From positions 99,701,832-99,765,831 of the forward strand of contig OU015495.1 of NCBI GenBank assembly GCA_907164885.2: a DNA stretch of 64,000 nt. Direction: 5' to 3'. Both the position numbers and the translations under genes were made by a program. The notes beneath the pieces are model-generated. The model did no database searches, was not told where the DNA came from, and was given only the letters and a program-made list of their open reading frames with translations. Source of the DNA: Dolomedes plantarius. Lineage: Eukaryota > Arthropoda > Arachnida > Araneae > Dolomedidae. Shown piece after piece: positions 41,909 through 53,300 of this stretch (position 1 is its first letter; each line of letters opens with the position of its first letter).

Positions 41909-43124
41909 CACTGAACAGCCAAAAAACAGGTACACCTGCCTAATATCATGTAGGGCCCCAACAAGCACGTAGAAGTGCCGGAACATGACGTGGCATGGAC
42001 TCAACAAATGCCTGAAGGTATCCTGGAGGCAATTCACACCATGAATACTGCAGAGCAGTCCACGAATCCATAGGAATGTGAGGGGGTGGAAATCTCTTCT
42101 CAACAGCACGTTGCAAGGCCCAGATATGCTCAATAGTGTTAATGTCTGGGGATTTAGGTGGACAAGGGAAGTGTCTAAAGTCTAAAGCCAGAAGTGTGAT
42201 CCTGTAGCCACTCGGTAGCAACTCTCGACGGGGGGTGGGTCGCATTGTCCTGCTGGAATTGTCCAAGTCCGTCGGAAGGCACAATGGATATGAATGGGTG
42301 TAGATGGTCGGTCAGGATGCTTTTATACCCGTCACCGGTCAGAGGCGTCTCTAGACGTATCAGGGGTCCCGTATTATGTCAACTGCACACGCACTATACC
42401 ATCACAGAGGCTTCACCAGCGTGACTAGTCCCCGGTTCACATGTGCGGCTCATGGATTCATGAGGTTGTCTCAATACCCGTACACGTCCATCCGCCCGAT
42501 ACAATTGGAAACGATACTCGTCAGACGAGGCAACGTGTTTCCAATCATCAACAGTTCAATGGAGGTGTTCCCTGTCCCAGGCAATGCGTAGAGCTTTGTG
42601 CCGTGCAGTCAACAACGGTACACGAATGGGCCGGAAGCTCCGAAAGCCTATATCAATGACGGTCCGTTCAACAGTTCGCACCCTGACACTTGCTGATGCC
42701 CCAGCATTGAAATCCACAGTAATTTGAGGATGTGCTGCACGTCTATCTCGTTTAAGGATTCTCGTCACTCGTCGACGGTCCAGTTCTTTCAAGGTCTTTC
42801 CGGCCGCGCCGCTGTCGGAGATTTGATGTTTTATCGGATACCTGATATTCTCGGCACACTCGTGAAATGGTCGTGCGCGAAAATCCAAATTGCATCGCTA
42901 CCTCGGAGATGCTATGTACCATCTCTCGTGCTCCGACTACAACGCCACGTTCAAAGTCACATGAATTGTGATTACCTGCCATTGTAGCAACAGGAACTGA
43001 TTTAACAGCTTTGCCAGACACCTGTTGTCTTATATAGGCGCTGCTGACCGCGTTACGCTGATTGGTTGCATATCTCCGTTATTTGCATATGCCCGCCTGT
43101 ACCAGTTTTTTTGGCTCTTCAGTG
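41909..43124 (-). mobile_element. Tc1-type element with DD36E-like transposase, copy 1
   Basis: The left end CACTGAACAGCCAAAAAACA and inverted right end CACTGAAGAGCCAAAAAAAC are flanked by TA (41907-41908 and 43125-43126). It is 1216 bp long. Confidence 0.9.
41946..42984 (-). pseudogene. DD36E-type Tc1 transposase, frameshifted
   Basis: Starts MAGNHNSCDFERGVVVGARE near 42984, with the HTH ISEVAMQFGFSRTTISRVC. A frameshift near 42760 leads to RRAAHPQITVDFNAGAS and ERTVIDIGFRSFRP. The first catalytic region reads SSDEYRF. The second (QQDNATH, near 42250) is in another frame from SPDINTIEHIW (near 42135). Between them is a tandem 7-bp TTTAGAC duplication (near 42175-42190, plus-strand GTCTAAA); discounting it gives exactly 36 residues between Asp and Glu. 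The C-terminal ESMPRHVPALL is the family ending. Confidence 0.75.
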
Positions 43125-43759
43125 TACATTTTCTGTATCAACTAGAGATTCAGAATGTATCCATTGAATACACGAAGTTAATGCTTTTCATTGTTATCCC
43201 TAGAGGATTTCTACGTTAATATTTTTCTGTATTAAATTATCTCACATATCCAAAAGGCTCTGTGTATGAGAGAGAGATTGGATGCGCGTCAATTTACTGC
43301 TTCCTAGTTTTGGTAAAGAAGATGCGTCATAAAGAGTTTACATCAATTGTTGTAGTAAACCAAAGATGAAGCTGAGTTTTTTTTACAATGCAAACTTCTT
43401 TATTAACGTTAACGTATGTGCTCTTCTAACCTTTTAGAACAATCACGCAGCTAGGTCCGGAGTACATTTCTTGACTCGTGGAAAACTATTAATCTATTCA
43501 GTTATATGTCTATTCGTACGTGCGATGTAGTTATAATTAACAATAGTGACAATCAAATTGATATTTTATATCTCATAATGGAAATTATTAGTGATAATCT
43601 AAATCATGCAATATTCAAGATCCTAATCTTATCTCTATATATAAAAATGAATGTTTGTTTGTTTGTTTGTTCGTATTTTATGCGCTGTCGTACCGTTTTT
43701 CCGATTGCGATGAAACTTGGTCAACTTATTGCTTGAACTTGTGCGATGATTATAGACTA

Positions 43760-44980
43760 CACTGAAGTGCCACTGAATTAGGGATACCTACCTAGTAACG
43801 AGTTGGGCCTCCTCTGGCCTTGATAACGGCTGCCACACGACGAGGCATAGATTCAACAAGTTTCTGGAAACGTTCCACGGGAATGGCTTGCCCAATATTG
43901 GCTAAAGCTGTCCATAATTCAATAAGGTTCTTTGGTGCTGTGTGATGGCCTTTCACGCCTTGTTCCAAAACATCCCAAAGATGCTCAATAGGATTTAAGT
44001 CTGGGCTTCTAGGTGGCCAATTCATGACAGAGAAGTCAGAAGAATGCTCATCCAACCAGCCAGTAGCCAACCGGGACTTGTGAGAGGTACAGTTGTCTTG
44101 CTGGAAAACTCCATTACCGTGCGGATAACAGAACAGCATAAACGGATGGAGGTGATCACCCAGCAACTCTACATACCGAATTGCATTGAGGGAGGTTGGT
44201 AGACGCACCAAAGATCCCAAACTGTGCCACGAAAAAACACCCCAGACCATGATTGAGCCACCATACACTTGTACAGTTCCAGCCAGGCATGCAGGATCCA
44301 TGGCTTCATGAGCCTGACGCCATATTCTCAGCCTCCCGTCGGCGTTAAGTAGTCGGAATCGAGACTCATCACTCCATGCTACTCGTTTCCAGTCCTCTAC
44401 ACTCCAGTCTCTGTGCTCTCTCTTGCCCAGGCAAGACGTGCAGCCCGATGGCGAGTATAGAGCAATGGTACACTCGTAGGTCGACGGCTCCCGAAACCTA
44501 TACGGTGAAGCGACCGTTGCACAGTCCGTTTACTGACTGTACGACTGGCACCGTCATTAAACTGGGTGGTAATTTGAGCTAATGTTTGGCTTCGCTGGCT
44601 ACGTACAATACGCCTGAGCCGTCTCTCACCACGCACTGTCAAGGCTAATTGTCCTTTGCAGTTTGCCCGATCGCTAGTTTTTTTCCATCATCCATATATT
44701 CTTGGTATACTCTTGACACTGTCGACCTTGAAAATCCTAGCTGTCTGACGATTTCGGAAATTGAATGGCCCATGCGTCGCGCACCTACGATTTGTCCGCG
44801 ATCGAAGGCGTCTAAATCAGGCAGTTTACCCATACTGACAATTCTAACAACTAATTCAGAACAACCACAGTACGCGCTATATATGCAGATACCACAGCGC
44901 CCTCACTTGCTCATACATGATGCGCAGCGCTACAGAATTTGCATAGGCTTTGCTATCCCTAATTCAGTGGCACTTCAGTG
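43760..44980 (-). mobile_element. Tc1-type element with DD36E transposase, copy 2, inside the Helitron
   Basis: Perfect inverted ends of about 27 bases (CACTGAAGTGCCACTGAATT) between TA dinucleotides (43758-43759 and 44981-44982). It is 1221 bp long. Confidence 0.93.
43792..44833 (-). pseudogene. DD36E-type Tc1 transposase, nearly intact with two breaks
   Basis: Starts MGKLPDLDAFDRGQIVGARR at 44833, with the HTH ISEIVRQLGFSRSTVSRVY. A TAG at about 44645 and a frameshift near 44400 separate three open segments (44833-44645, 44642-44397 and the rest to 43792). WSDESRF, FQQDNCTSHK and SPDLNPIEHLW carry the catalytic Asp, Asp and Glu. Codon by codon, 36 residues separate the second Asp from Glu. 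That spacing defines the DD36E group, which I recall as Incomer. It ends ESMPRRVAAVIKARGG. Few changes would separate it from an open frame, so it is fairly young. Confidence 0.85.
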
Positions 44981-46166
44981 TATTTTCATTCCGCTACGAC
45001 GTTCCATTCCCAAATTATGTTAGAAGTATCAACGGATATTGAAAATCACCAAAAAAAAATTCGCCAAATTTCCCCGGATATTTTTGTTCAAAGCCATTGT
45101 AACATTTCATTGTTGCCAATTAAATTATAACATTTCCGTAAAAATAAATTGACATGAATTAAAAACGTGATTTATTCATATATTGGCGTATGCAAGAATA
45201 AATTTGATATATTATTTTCATGTACGTGGCAACGCCGGAATGTTTCTTTTTAAAAATGAAAATATAAGGATGGAAAGTCATTCATTTTCAATGAATGTGT
45301 TATCTATCCATTTCATGAATTGAAACTATCCCAAGCTACCTGTTCAAACTCAAATATACTGCAGGACACGTAGACTTAGCTAGAAACACTTGCGTTTAGC
45401 CTTGACGCGATGATTTATATAACTGAAGTGACATTGAAACATAGCAGATGATTTAGTTTTGAGAAAGAATTACAATCATGAAATACGTGTATATTATAAT
45501 TAAGAAAGTCTGAAAGTGGCATTGAAACGTAGCAGACGATTTAGTTTCGAGAAAGAATTCCGAGAATGAAATACGTGTATATACTTTTTCTATAATAATT
45601 ACCAGATTTGCTGTGTTTTAATATTGAATGTGATCTCAATCCATTCAAACATTATTGATTCTTTTTCTGTAATAATAAATCCATTCAAACGTTATTGACT
45701 AGCTGTAAATTAATGCTTTAAAACGCCTAAAAAGAGGAGAGCAACTTTTAATCTTGCAGAAGTAAGGGGAAAATGTCAAAGATTGTTGAGAAATGAGCAA
45801 TGTGATGAAAGAAAAACAGAAGAGTACGAAGCCAACATAATTCGAAATGCAGTTAGACGCACACAAGAATCTGAAGAAAAAACATTCCCAAGAGCTCGAA
45901 GGTAACAGAATTCGAATTGTAGTGATCCGAAGCAGTGAGACTGATGAAGAAACTTTTAACGCGTCGAACATACGATTGTTTTCAAGCTTCAACTTCGAAA
46001 GGAGAGGAAAGCGATGAACGACGACCGCACCGACAACAAACTAATGCTATATGCTACCGCAAAAGAACTTTAGCGAAAACTGTAGAACATCATAACATGA
46101 GGCTAATCATTATAAAAAAATAATAACAGAAACTGAATCCCGAGCGAAGCCGGGTAATACATCTAG

Positions 46167-47043
46167 TAATTGATAAGAAAATAAAAATGAAATGTTTTCA
46201 AAGAAAAGCGCAGAAGGTGACTTAAATGTTAATTTTAATTTTTTCTGATGATTGGGATGTTATACACATCAACGGAACGCTTTTGCTGTGATGTTGCTTG
46301 ATGGGTTGATAAAGGTTCTCTTCTATTATACGCGTATTGGAGATTTTGTTTTTCAATCAAAGAAAGCTTGCAGGTATTTTATAAACCCTTTACAAAGATA
46401 TTTTTTTCACAACGCTTTTTTGCATTTGTGGTTAATACACCTTCTCAGGTAGAGGTCCAGGAACAATATTTTTCTGTTGGCAACAGAGAGTTGGTAATAT
46501 TCTTTTTAAGTCATTTCTCTTTAACATCCTAATTCGTTTTATCTGTACTACCACCCTTATGAGAGGAACATGGTATTTTGTGTATCTTACTTGGAGGTCA
46601 AGGATCAAAGCTGTGACTTTTAGATTCAAGGCATTTTGCAGTTCTTACGTATGGGACATGTCTTCATGATACTTTAATTTTTTTTCTCTGAGTTCAGTCT
46701 GTTCTAAGAAACCTTCAAAGACAATTATGCAGCTGATGGCAGCGTTGACATGCTGATTGCAAATACATATTTTCGAATGGTAGAACAGTTCCTGAAAGTG
46801 TTAACAGCTATCCCTACCTTGATGTTGTCCTGTTTGTTGATCTTTTGAACATTCAGCTTTATTATAAGTTACTAATCATTAAAAAACCAGCCTGTTACAT
46901 CACTGACGAGTTAATAGCCAACAGTTTGAGAAACTGCTGTAACTCTTGTTCGATCAATCTTTTCACCGAGATTCAAGAACAATACAAATTCATATAGTTA
47001 GATAGAAAAAAACTTTAAATACAGAGATGTTTCGGAGATAATA
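46167..47043. other. Stretch between the Helitron and the TTAA element, no recognised gene
   Basis: AT-rich sequence with a 65-codon minus frame (46432-46629) of no recognised family. No inverted ends seen. Confidence 0.5.
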
Positions 47044-47047
47044 TTAA

Positions 47048-47766
47048 GGGGTCAGGTACCTTTTAAAAGCTAAGAGTCTCGACAAACATATTCCTATTAT
47101 GAAAATACTGTATTCAGAAATATGAAAATTTTATTGTCAGTTAAACACTCTTTCTTCTTTATAAATATGGCTCTCAATTTTTTCTAGCTTGAAGAGAACA
47201 TTTTTTTATATTACAACCATTGTTTTTTTCAATGTTAGGTCAGTGCGCAGACTTGCATCTGTATATTAATTAATATGTACATTTTTTAGCTTTAAAATTA
47301 AGTTATATAATATATTTTTTAAATGACCAACTCTGAAATCAAAATTTTTAGTTTTTCATAGAAAAAGAAGGGCTTTTTTATATTTTTTAAAGTTAAAAAA
47401 AATTTACAATGAATTTTATTATAAATAAGACTTTTATAATAGGAAAGGCATAATAGTTGGTCATTTTAATTATAGATGTTTATATTGCATGTGTATAAAA
47501 TTTCATAGCACTCTAGCCAACTGTTCTAGAGATATCATGGGCGCAATGACATGAGAATTAAAAAAAATCAATTGTTCAAATTTTAAACAATTAAAAATTT
47601 TCTCTTCTAGCTAAAAAAATTTAATGCCATATTTATAAATAAAAAAGAGAGTTTAACTCGGAGTAAAATTTTCAGATTTTGAAATAAAATTTTTTTATAA
47701 CTAATGATGATTGAACATTGGGATATGTTTGCCGAGTCTCTCGGCTTTTAAAAGGTACTTGACCCC
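47048..47766. mobile_element. TTAA-flanked MITE with long inverted ends
   Basis: TTAA at 47044-47047 and 47767-47770. The left end GGGGTCAGGTACCTTTTAAA and its inverted right partner match over about 40 bases, continuing through GAGTCTCG and CAAACATAT. There is no coding sequence. The target and GGGG ends suggest a piggyBac/Kolobok-type partner; compare 12960-14148. Confidence 0.85.
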
Positions 47767-48301
47767 TTAAATTATACGTTTTTCTCTTTTAGTATTAGAT
47801 TTAAAATGAATTTATGTAAACACGATATGAGCTCAAGGCGAGGCAACAGTTCGCATCGCAGATTTTAAGACCCGTGTTAGGCTGTGGGAAATTTTCCTCT
47901 CAGTATTTTGCTAATCAAAGATTAGCAAATGAAAGTTAGGAATTTATTTTTTCAGTTAGTGGTAGCCATTTATAAATAAAAGAGCATATAGTTTTTGAAA
48001 AAAAAAATTAGAAGTGACTTTTACAGCGCACTGAATTATTTACTAATTATCACTAAAAACCATAGTTGTTTATTGAAAATGTAATTAAAATACACAGCTT
48101 TTGAGATACACAGGCTTTGTTTAAAAGTCTATTTTCAAATGCAGGAAACAGAATTCAAAATAGTACATATGCTAATCTGTGATTAGAGAACTACCGAGAG
48201 AAAAATTCTTCTTAGTGATGTATATTCTTCATGTCCAACTTCATGTCGGATTTTATGCTCGAAATGGTAACGTTGTTAGTTCTGTGTGAAATTGGGACAA
48301 T

Positions 48302-49370
48302 ATGTCGAAACAAAAGGAACTTAGTGACTTAAAGATGTGTTACCGTTGGTTGTGAAATTTGTGGCAAGTCTAATCACACAATTGCGGTAGAATTATCACA
48401 GCCACGGTCAACTGTTGGTGATGTCGTGGAGAAGTGGAAGATTATGGGAGTTGGGACACCGACTGCACACGTTGGTCGTCCCCGTAAACTGACCGAACGG
48501 GATCGGCGTGTCCTGAAGTGTGAGGTTCGTAAGAACCATAACAAACCACTCCAAATCACCAACAGTAAGTTTCAACAGGCAGCAGGGGTTACGGTGCACT
48601 CCAGTACTTTGCGGAAAGAACTGCACGCTCTCAATACCCACGGATGTGTTGCCGTACACAAACCAAGCATCACCCCATCCAATAAATTCGGCAGACTCAC
48701 TTGGTGTTTGCAACGTCGCAACTGGATTGTGGACCACTGGAAAACTGTTTTATGGAGCGACGAGTCACACTACACGCTCTTCCAGTTGGATGGACGTGCT
48801 TGGGTTTGGTGAATTCCAGGCAAACGTCTGTTACTCGAGTGCATCGTTCCAAATCTTAAGTTTGGGGGTGTTTTTCGTGGTATGGCCTGGGACCTTTGCA
48901 TGTTGTTCCTGGTAAATTAAACGCCGACGCCTACAGGAACATTTTGGACAATCAGGTTCTTCATACGCTCTGGCAATTTCATGGAATGGACGAATGTTGC
49001 TTCCAGGACGACAACGCTCCATGTCATGTTGCATCCTCTGTCAAGTAGTGGTATCAAGATATGGATGTAAAATGTCTTCCCTGCCCTACTCAAGAGTTCC
49101 GACCTAAACCTCATAGAACATTTGTGGGACGAGTTAGAGCGACGCTTACGGATCAGGGAACCACGTCTGAAATCTACAGCTGAGCTGGCGACATTCTTAC
49201 AACAGGAATGGACACAAATACCCATAGCTGTGTATCAGAACTTTGATGAAAGGACGCCCAGAAGGGTTGCTAGTGTAATTGCAGCACGTGGGGATCATCC
49301 CCATATTAAAGCATGTATTCTTTCCCTTATACCATCACATCTTGCTATCCGGTCCAATATTGTCGGGTAG
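48302..49370 (+). pseudogene. Tc1-type transposase, third lineage, decayed (DD34E spacing)
   Basis: From MSKQKELSDLK at 48302, a frameshift leads to the HTH region (HTIAVELSQPRSTVGDVV) and to GRPRKLTERDRRVLK (48426 onward). TVLWSDESHYTLFQLDGRAWVW holds the first Asp and is followed by a TGA at 48810-48812. [14 protein letters not shown] (near 49010) and, after a one-base shift, SSDLNLIEHLWDELERRLR hold the second Asp and the Glu, 34 residues apart. The tail TPRRVASVIAARG continues to a TAG at 49370. I found no terminal inverted repeats, so the element ends are lost or too diverged. Confidence 0.75.
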
Positions 49371-49651
49371 TGTGTGTATATATATATTAGTGTATTGAAA
49401 TACGAAGAAAATGTTCTTTTTCCTGGGCGGGAATAAAAATCGAGATCTCGTAAATGCAGACATTTACCATTACTTAACGAAATATCACTAAACTGGTTAC
49501 TATGTACAGTTAATTTTGATAATCCGTACCTCAAGATGCACTTCCCAAACTGAAAATATCCATGGAGGAGAAATAATCCAAAGGAGACGCAAAACAGAAT
49601 CTAAATGGTATTGAAAAATTATTTATTTATCCTTAATTTATGTTTACTTTG

Positions 49652-50320
49652 TGTTAAATGCCGTTTATTTATTGTCATTGAACGTTAGATTTCAATATGT
49701 GACTCTTTTGCGATATTTTCGAGAATTTTGGCGAGATTGACGAAATATTTTGCTATTTCTTTGTGTGTCTGGAGAACCAAACCGATTTTACCTGTGTGGT
49801 GCGGTTATCAAGTTTTGGAATTTTCCCTTTCTAGAACAAACGAAAATGCTGCCAAGGGTATAAAAGAATACCGAACTCGGCTCCTAAAATTTCGATTCAT
49901 TGATTTCTTTGTTGAAGCTGAGCTGTGTTCTACGTGAACTGTAGGCCTATTACTGTGACTATGTGTATTGTGCAGTGGCGCACCCAGGGGGGGGGGAGGG
50001 GAAAGGGGCTCTGCCCCCCCCCCCAAAGAAATAGAAATTGCATTATGAATATTGATTTTGCATTATTAATATTTTTATCCGTCTATCTCGGCCCCCCCAT
50101 GCATTATAGCTATTTTTATCCGTTCATCTCGGCCCCCCTCCAAGAAAAAATCCTGGATGCGCCATTGGTATTGTGTCAAATCTATCTTTTGTTGAAATTA
50201 GCTGTAGTCCTGTGCTATTGTTTGTAATTTTTGAAACTATTTTGAGACTATAAAGGAAGTAAAGTTGTATCGCTGTTATCTGGAGTCGTCATTCACAAAT
50301 ACTATCGAATGAAACGCAAC
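49652..50320. repeat. Interspersed solo-LTR-like repeat, copy B, interrupted by a MITE
   Basis: Related to 1987-2979 (same TGTTAAAT start and same internal landmarks). It has TATAAAAGAATACC near 49859 as a plausible LTR promoter. A 195-bp hAT MITE interrupts it. Ends are approximate; no target duplication found. Confidence 0.5.
49973..50167. mobile_element. 195-bp hAT MITE with perfect 8-bp duplication
   Basis: The left end CAGTGGCGCACCCAGG and inverted right end CAATGGCGCATCCAGG are flanked by GTATTGTG on both sides (49965-49972 and 50168-50175). An internal ATTTTTATCCGT.TATCTCGGCCCCCC unit is repeated twice. Confidence 0.92.
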
Positions 50321-50329
50321 GTACATGGA

Positions 50330-53300
50330 GTAGAATTAACCAAACAGAAAAGTGAAGACGCAAATTCTTATAACATTGGTGAAACTTTCTGTGTATAATT
50401 AAAAAAAATAATTATTTTGTTAAGACCTTTTTTGATACTTTATTTATGTAAATTAACTACTAAATATTACGTAAAACTGCTCTGCTTGTCTAATACAACT
50501 GAATATTATAATGCCTTCTGTGTATTTGTTGCGATATTCAATGCTCATTCTCCGTTTGTCGCCAAAGGCTGCGGCTGAGCTCAGCAGCCGCCAAGGTTGG
50601 TATGCAAATGTCTTCACTTCACTTCTTTTCTCTCTGGCGTGCGGAGATGTTTTAAAAGAGGAGCCTGTACCGTAGGCGCTCCTCGTTTTAATTCTTTTAC
50701 TTAATGTACATGGCTGCTGTAAACAAAACTTTCTGTAAACAACTCTGCTATTTGTCATTGCTAATAACCTAACTGTATTAAATACAATATTCTATTATAT
50801 ATCGCATTCTCTTCCTGTGAGCAGTTTCTAAGCTCTGAAATTCGTCGTTTGTTTTAGATTCAACTGAAATACAAATTTTCTAATCTACGACACAAAAAAA
50901 TGACCATTGCAGATTTCATGAACGAAGTGTGTGATATTTGGCACAAAAATAAAAAAGCAAAATACAAACCAACGGAAAACAGACGTTTATTAAAGGCCTT
51001 TTCTATTAGCTTTAACACATAGAGTGCTAAACACATAACAAGATACTTTTTTGTTTCTCGAACAACTTTGCATATAACAGCAATTTTATTTCAAGGTATG
51101 ACAAAAGACATTTTAACGAAATAATGAGCTTGTAAACTGCTTTTAATTCTCTTCCTGTACAAATTCATTTTAAGGAAAATATGGTGAAATATTTTTCATA
51201 TCATAATTGTGTGTACGATGTTCTTAGATATAGATTTACCCTATGAAGATCTTTCTTGTCAAGCTCGTTAAATCGCTGTATTTTGTGTGAGGCGCTATCC
51301 CTTCCAGGCTTCCAGACAAATAAAATATATTCCTCTTGTTTTATGGCACCTTTATGCGTTTAAGATTTCTCATCATCATAAAAAATTGATCTTTCGGTAA
51401 GTAAGCGAAATGTCGATGTAAAAATATAACATTTTGCTTCGTTATTGGCAATCACGACTTAAACAAAACTACTGACTTCACTAAGTTTTGCTCGGCAAGG
51501 TCAAAACACGTTATCTTTTACCAAGAATACTGAAGTGAATGCAATCACACGCCAAGAAATATTTTATTTTTGTTATTATTTTGAGTGAAAACAATCCGTT
51601 AAGCTTAAACAATCCGTTATATGCTTCGCAGATTAATTAATTATGGAACGATTTTGAAGGGTGCGTTTAAAAACCCCCATAGATATCTTTTGTTTAATAT
51701 ATGTTCAAGAATTTAAAGTTTTTTTCCCTCAACGATTTGCAGAAGGATTATTTTATAAATTTAGTTTTGCAAAAAGAAAAAAAATTACCACAGGAATTTG
51801 TAAAGTATTGTAAGGTATAAAGAAATTTAGTGTGGCTTTAATCATGTTTAGTATTTCAGTTTTAAATTTTATTTTTGAATTATTAATTCTGCTTTGCAGG
51901 AATTTATGAGAATTTTCTATGAGTAGTTCATCTGAAATGTGTAAATTTTATAATTGTGTATGTGATCGATCGCATTTTGAATGACGTGGATCGAATTTCA
52001 GTAAAATGAATGTTTGTTAGGAAGTAATATTTTATAGATCATCTGTAAAAAATTGCGGTAAGAAAAGCAAGGATATATATATGAGGTATTCGAAATAACA
52101 GTGCGACAAACAGTTTCTGCACCAGAGTGTAAGAATTATCGGATTTCATTAGCACTTTTATAACAATGACTATTACGTGAAAGGTTGTTACTGAAAATTA
52201 TAGAAAATAAGGTTTAGTTTTTTGAATATTTCCCCAAGTTTCATACAAAATAATAATTTTTTATATATCTAAATGATGACGTTATTAATAGATATTTTCG
52301 AATTTTATATAAATGATTTTAGAAATGCGACAATTAAGAAAAACTAAACTCTCTGTCAACTACTTTATCTGTTTCGTCATCTTTTTTTAGGGAGTTTGGA
52401 AACACAAAGTGGACTTGCTTGATTTCTAGAAAGCAACATAAAGATAGTAAAAAAAAGTTACGTAATTATCTATTCTATTAATTATTAATTAAATGCATTC
52501 TAGAAAACAGCTATTCTCTGAGAATATAGTTATTATTTATCTTGTAGGTATACGAAAATGCGTTAAAGCTGTTTTTGCTTGCCGCTTTCACGAAAAGAGA
52601 AATTATGGTCATATGATTCTGATCTGAATGGTTCCTACTGGTAAATAAATTGTTTGTCAGAATGACAGAGATACTAAATGGCTAACCATAAAAAAAGACA
52701 TGGGAGAATCCCGAAAAAATAATTTCAAAGTTATTTTCATCTCAGAAAAGTAATTACTATCAAAATTTTTTTCAGTGTCCCATAATGCAAAATTACCGTC
52801 ATCGTGGGATAAATATTATTAGTAATGTATTTGTAACGTCATAATTTGGGTTGGTTTTTTTGAAAAAAAATCTCAAAAAGGAACTGAATCGTTATTTATG
52901 CTTCAAGATTAAGTTGCGAAAATGAAAACAAACGGGATTTTTTTAAATTAAAAGGAAGTTAATATCACTCATAATGGATTGCTGAATGAATCTTTTTATA
53001 TTTGGAACTTTGACCAACATTAAATTTCAATGACTTAAGTTTTAATAAATTGGATTTTAAGGAAGCAAACAGGTATACAAATAAATCAAGTTCATCAACA
53101 CTTTTCATGGCATAAAGATGAGGGCATTGCAAAATTAATTAACAAAAAGGCATAGAAAGGTGTATTAAAAAAACTTTCCCGTTATTTATTGGCTTCACTG
53201 AGACGCAGATAATAACTGAACTCTCTTATACACTTAACATTTTATTTAAATTAGTATGAGAAGTGCTACATGAACCACTAATCTCTCCTTTGGCTAAATC

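Larger units (their letters stand above)
43632..46166 (+). mobile_element. Non-autonomous Helitron containing a Tc1 insertion
   Basis: The 5' end is TCTCTATATATAAAAATGAA preceded by A. The 3' end has the hairpin CCCGAGCGAAGCCGGG, then TAATACAT and CTAG (46163-46166) followed by T. These are the rolling-circle Helitron rules: TC start, hairpin, CTRR end, A/T insertion site, no target duplication. The interior (45000-46130) holds AT-rich filler and a short Lys/Arg-rich frame, but no Rep/helicase. Without the Tc1 at 43760-44980 the element is about 1.3 kb. Confidence 0.85.

Noticed and set aside
43632..46166. CRISPR-like or tandem array from the TTTGTTTGTTTG run
   Set aside because: It is the normal simple-sequence start of Helitron 5' ends, with no spacers.
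49122..49370. 82-codon frame as a separate gene
   Set aside because: It is the C-terminal part of the decayed Tc1 transposase starting at 48302, shifted in frame.
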